A stretch of DNA of 64,000 nt, taken from Amoebidium appalachense (Eukaryota > Ichthyosporea). The position numbers and the translations under genes were made by a program. The DNA lies in contig CAVNZM010000005.1 of assembly GCA_963693365.1 (NCBI GenBank), positions 2,914,001-2,978,000 on the forward strand, read 5' to 3'. The notes under the pieces were generated by a model. The model did not search any database. It saw only the letters and a program-made list of their open reading frames with translations, and had not been told where the DNA came from. Below are positions 59,986-64,000 of the stretch, in pieces; position 1 is the first letter of the stretch; every line of letters starts with the position of its first letter.

Positions 59986-61790
59986 TCAAACATGTGCATC
60001 TGTCATCTCCTCCCCAACCACGGCCAGCGGTTTCACAACACCGCCGTCTTTTCCTTCCACACCCCTCCCACTCTCCATCCCACCTGCAGGCTCAACTTCC
60101 AGCGTCTCAAACTTTTTGTCTACGTGCGTACGCACCGGCATATCCGATGGATCGACACACGTCACAACATTACTTGCATCCGATCCCTTCCTCAGAGAAA
60201 TTATAGTTGGTGCCGACATACGCCTGTCATTGTGCATGTAAACAACAATAGGACCTGAGTCCCTGCGCGATTGGTTACGCGCTGTTAAAGACGAGGTCGA
60301 GTTGTTTCGTGCAGCAATTACAATGCTGTAGAAGTGCCGTCCCCACAACCCGCACACTAGCAGGGTTAGAATGGCGTGCAGGGTAACAATGCTTACTATC
60401 ACCCACGGCTGTCGCAGATCCATACGTTGAATAATCGTCGCGTATGCGTAAAATATGATGAACATGGTGAAGAAAATAATGAGCACGTGACTCTGGTCCA
60501 ATTGGTAGCGTTGAAGTACTTTGCGCATTTTGAAAAGAGTCAACGCGACAACCATAGACAGGAGCAGAAACACGACGTCCATAGCGAGTTTTAAAGAATC
60601 CAGCCCTTCCTCCTCCACAGCGCCCAACGTATCGAGTATAAAGCCTACTATATATGGTATGTAGCAAATAAGGAGTGTCCGTAGAAGCCACGACAACCCC
60701 ATAGCCTTTCCTTTAAGGGCGGCGGGAGTTTGCCATTGGCCGAGGTTTGTGCTGCTTAGTGACGGCCTGCCAAACACGGAAATAGCCAATCGCATATACA
60801 GAATCATCACGGGCATCCACCGGAGGGTACGGAAAATCCACACAGAGAACCGGTCCATCCACGGCATGCCCTGTGAACCAACCAAACGATAACAAATTAG
60901 CTCTGCATCCAACTAAATCAGAGGACCAAGTGACGGCTGATGAGCAACATGAACGTAGGATCGAGGAAAAAGGGGGAAGGGGTGGTGGCGGCGGTGGTGG
61001 TGATGAGGGCTGGTTGGCTCCAAAGAATCGGTTAGCCGACTAGTTCCCCACACTTTTTTGTTGTTGTTGTTGTTGTTGGGGGGCGGGGGGGATGCCTGAT
61101 TTCATAGCCCGGCATTTACTTGTGATTATACGCATTACCTTCGGCGAAAAAAAGAGCCAAAAGGTGTTACAATACGCGCATGGTGTGTGTTCACATGCGG
61201 GTGTCAGAGGTGCAATGTGTGTTCGCAATGGTCACCATAAGCCACCCGTACGTGTGCGGTACGGCTGAAATCCCCTCCTTTATATTTTCGCTTTTCCAAT
61301 TCTGGCCCCTCTTTTTTCATTCGATGCTGTCAGTATCATAATTATTATTGTGTAAAAACTCGATTAAGTTCACGCTTGTGGTTATGCCATTGCGTTGTAT
61401 CGTTATTGTTTGAGTGCCACTCTATTAATTTTATTGCTATTAAGCCGTAATCAATCACTCTGCCGTGGTCATCAATTATTATCAACTTAAAAAAACAATA
61501 ATTACTGAATACCTAACGGGGAGGGGAGGGTGGGGGCGGGGGAGGGGGAGGTTGGGGGTTGGGGGGGGGGGGGGGGGGTGATGGTGGTGCTGGTGTTGGG
61601 GGAGAGGGGGGAGGGGGGGGGGGGAGGAGGAAGGGGGGGAGGGGGGGGGGGGGGGGGGTTGGATTAATAGAACCTGAAGTTGTGAGCGCACACAAGCACT
61701 TGAATGGAAGGCCTACTATGCTGATAACTTATTGAATCGTGCGTAGAAATAACTTTGTGCACTAAAGGCCAAGTTGTAACATTATTATGT

Positions 61791-61852
<62 letters not shown>

Positions 61853-62189
61853 TGCGCATGCGCGTGTGTGTGTGGGCATGTGTGTGCATGTGTGTGCATG
61901 TGTGTGAATGCGGTTGTGCACTCACCGGTCCCATAGCCTCCCGAAGTGGCCCGCTGGTAACAGCAATATACTGAATGTTGGTGAGACAGAACCCAAGAAG
62001 AGAAAGAAGGAAGAACACCAACGTCCCAAGCTTCGGCCCCGCAACATGATATTTAACCAAGAAGGCACCGCCCAAACACATGGCCGTCCCTACAATGGCT
62101 GCACATGTGGCACACGTTACGCCCAAAATGAAGTTGAAGTCGAGGTTTTTCTCCTCATTGAAACCCGTTGCGGCATTTCTGTGTGCCAT
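59986..62189 (-). CDS. Host seven-transmembrane protein, 2 exons, 382 aa
   Basis: Exon 1 62189-61926 and exon 2 60870-59986 join in phase 0 with GT-AG borders, giving 382 aa. Exon 1 holds two hydrophobic helices ([15 protein letters not shown] and [13 protein letters not shown] regions) and exon 2 five more, then a long polar C-terminal tail of about 100 residues with Ser/Thr and acidic clusters, presumably cytoplasmic. NNST in the loop before the tail could be glycosylated if outside. Topology fits a GPCR-like receptor, but I see no family signature. ATG 62189 is the first ATG; the frame runs on upstream, so an earlier exon is possible. The 1.06-kb intron carries GT repeats and G-rich tracts. 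Confidence 0.65.
61498..61860 (+). repeat. G-rich and (GT)n tracts in intron of host 7-TM gene
   Basis: Purine-rich GGGGA and G runs (61519-61660) and GT repeats (61796-61851). Confidence 0.85.
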
Positions 62190-63918
62190 TCTGATGTATG
62201 CGCGCGCTATGTTGAACTTGGCTAATTGCGAAATTCCCAGTGCCTTAATTACTATCGTAACCTCGCGTGCATAGTTTTCTATCAATCTTCCTTAAAGCAC
62301 TTGGTGTGTGCTACGGGGACTGCACATTTGAGTTCGTCTTTCACTAACCCTCTCGTATGCTGTGTCTTGTTTTCTGAATAAGGACACAAATGCGACGATT
62401 ACAATGAAGCTCGATGCTCTGAGCCTCGGAGAAAACGTGCAAAATAAGAGCAATGCATGCATGCGCAGGTGTCAAACGGTAGCAAGGACCATGAAGGCAA
62501 GTCTTTTCAAGTCTATTCAGTTCAAAGGCTCAACGCTGCCTTATCAGTGGTGCGAGGCCAGGAACTCAGCTATGGAAATTCCCAAGCCACAGGCAACTTT
62601 AGTAGGCCCTAGTAATGAGATTTTCCCAAGGAGTACTTCCGAAGTTGTAGAGCGTTAAATGAACGGTTGAACGTTAACGAACGCCATTGTTGCTGGGCAT
62701 TTGGCTTTTGTAAGTGTAGATGGTAGAGGTGTGACATATACGTATTTGTTCTAATCAGTAGCTTCTCAAGCTTACAGGACTTCGGCAAGGGCTCTTTAGC
62801 GTGACCGTCCTTCTCAGTGTGCATTCGATCGAAACTGATAGCGGTACCGCATTTTCACACGTGCCTCTTGCACGACATGTATCATACGATGTCCCCGGAG
62901 CATACAAAGATCTCTTTCTCTGGATTTGGAACTATGGAACTATAGCTCTTCATCTGACCTTCAACATGAAATATCTTGCATTTTACGTATACACATAAAT
63001 GTGACCGAAATGACTAATTAACAAGTGCTATTCTCAAGCTGGGGCCGGAGGCCGGGCTGTGCACATGCGGCCATCTGGCCAACAAGTGGTAATTCAAAAT
63101 TTAGGGATTTGTTTTAAGGGGATTCTCGGTCCCAATCAAATAGCTCAAAATGTTTAAAGGGATTCTCGGCCCCAGTCAGTTCATATGACTTCTGGTAATC
63201 CGATTCCCGCCGGCATCCAATCAATCGATCAGTCATCATGAGCTGGCTCCATCTGATTCGTGTAAGCCGGAGTATGGCAACAACTTTTACTTTGAACCTG
63301 CGCCGCCAGCGCACACAGAAGAACACAACAGATTATTGGAAACCAAACTGCTATTATGTTCTTCATTAAACACACACTTTATATATAGTATATTGGTTGT
63401 ATTTGGCTGTTCTTGTGCAAAAACCCATATCATATAACAATCGTAGATACCGTTTATTCATGCTCTAACTTTTTATGCCAAAACCGATTTCTGTTGCCCT
63501 CTTTCTCAATAACGGCTTGATCGGATCGACCGAAAAGGAAGGAGATCGGAATGCAGCCAGACCCAGTCCGGGCGTTGCGTATATTCGGCCCTATGCGGTG
63601 TGTTGAATGTGATCTGCTGAGATCCCGCCATGATAAGGCGCCACTGATCCGCCAATCATCAGCGCGACGTCAGATGGCAAGCCGGTGCTCTTTATATTGC
63701 ATGATCGTGGTCAAATCATTTTGGGGTTTACGCTGTTTACTCGAGGCAAAGAGAACCAGTCTCAGGTATGGGGGGGGGGGGTTTTGCTCGGAATATCCCC
63801 TCAGCGGTATATCATGATCACGTACATAGATGTCGGGTGGTGACTATATATCAGGGTTTACTTTCTCTACGAGACACCATAAAGACTACAAGGAGAAATC
63901 AATTAGTTGGGGTTCCCC

Positions 63919-63963
<45 letters not shown>

Positions 63964-64000
63964 GGGCTCCCCTCGGGACACTCGGTATCAGCTGGTTGTG
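62190..64000. other. Gene-free right end
   Basis: Unique sequence with a poly-T run of about 39 bp at 63921-63959 and a short direct duplication of GGGATTCTCGG (63119 and 63160). A 98-codon plus-strand frame at 62362-62658 has no supporting features. Confidence 0.5.

Noticed and set aside
62362-62658. 98-codon plus-strand ORF
   Set aside because: No domain, signal or splice context; composition looks random.

Overview
The window looks like nuclear DNA of a single-celled or simple eukaryote with a very microsatellite-rich genome. Host genes have GT-AG introns, short leaders with CCACC-ATG starts, and AATAAA signals. Long (CA)n/(GT)n, (CT)n and poly-G/poly-C tracts fill introns and spacers. 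A receptor tyrosine kinase (RTK) family points towards holozoan protists, but alga-like lineages with such kinases cannot be excluded, so I do not name an organism.

Layout: 1-5216 is gene-free microsatellite DNA. About 5.5-19.7 kb is a compact, intronless, virus-like integrated element, cut on its right by a 500-N gap (19702-20201). It carries a Polinton/retrovirus-type DDE integrase, a Dam-type adenine methyltransferase, a 7-TM protein, two proteins sharing an N-terminal module (one a repeat-built coiled-coil fibre), a probable capsid-associated protein and several small unknowns. Expected Polinton-type hallmarks (double-jelly-roll capsid, protein-primed polymerase, packaging ATPase, protease) are not visible, so it is either partial or an undescribed lineage.

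Host genes follow. They are a secreted NlpC/P60-like peptidase (20838-23721, +, 3 exons); a minus-strand locus with a Pmp-repeat beta-helix ectodomain (33041-29372) next to an RTK C-terminal tail (28737-25952); a secreted unknown (35101-34307, -); and a complete 13-exon cyclophilin-40 gene (35674-47484, +, 373 aa) with all exon phases consistent. After these come a plus-strand RTK with Cys-rich ectodomain, TM, kinase and tail (49008-58133), which carries nonsense and frameshift lesions, and a host 7-TM protein (62189-59986, -). The two RTK tails are paralogous and in inverted orientation around the cyclophilin gene. 62.2-64 kb holds no recognisable gene.

How the genes relate: the viral element has divergent and convergent gene blocks with TATA boxes only about 20-30 nt before start codons, and a CCAAT-box cluster at its left. 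The RTK tail carries three duplicated symmetric 63-nt exons, each adding a tyrosine motif. In at least ten introns the (CA)n array runs directly into the 3' splice site.
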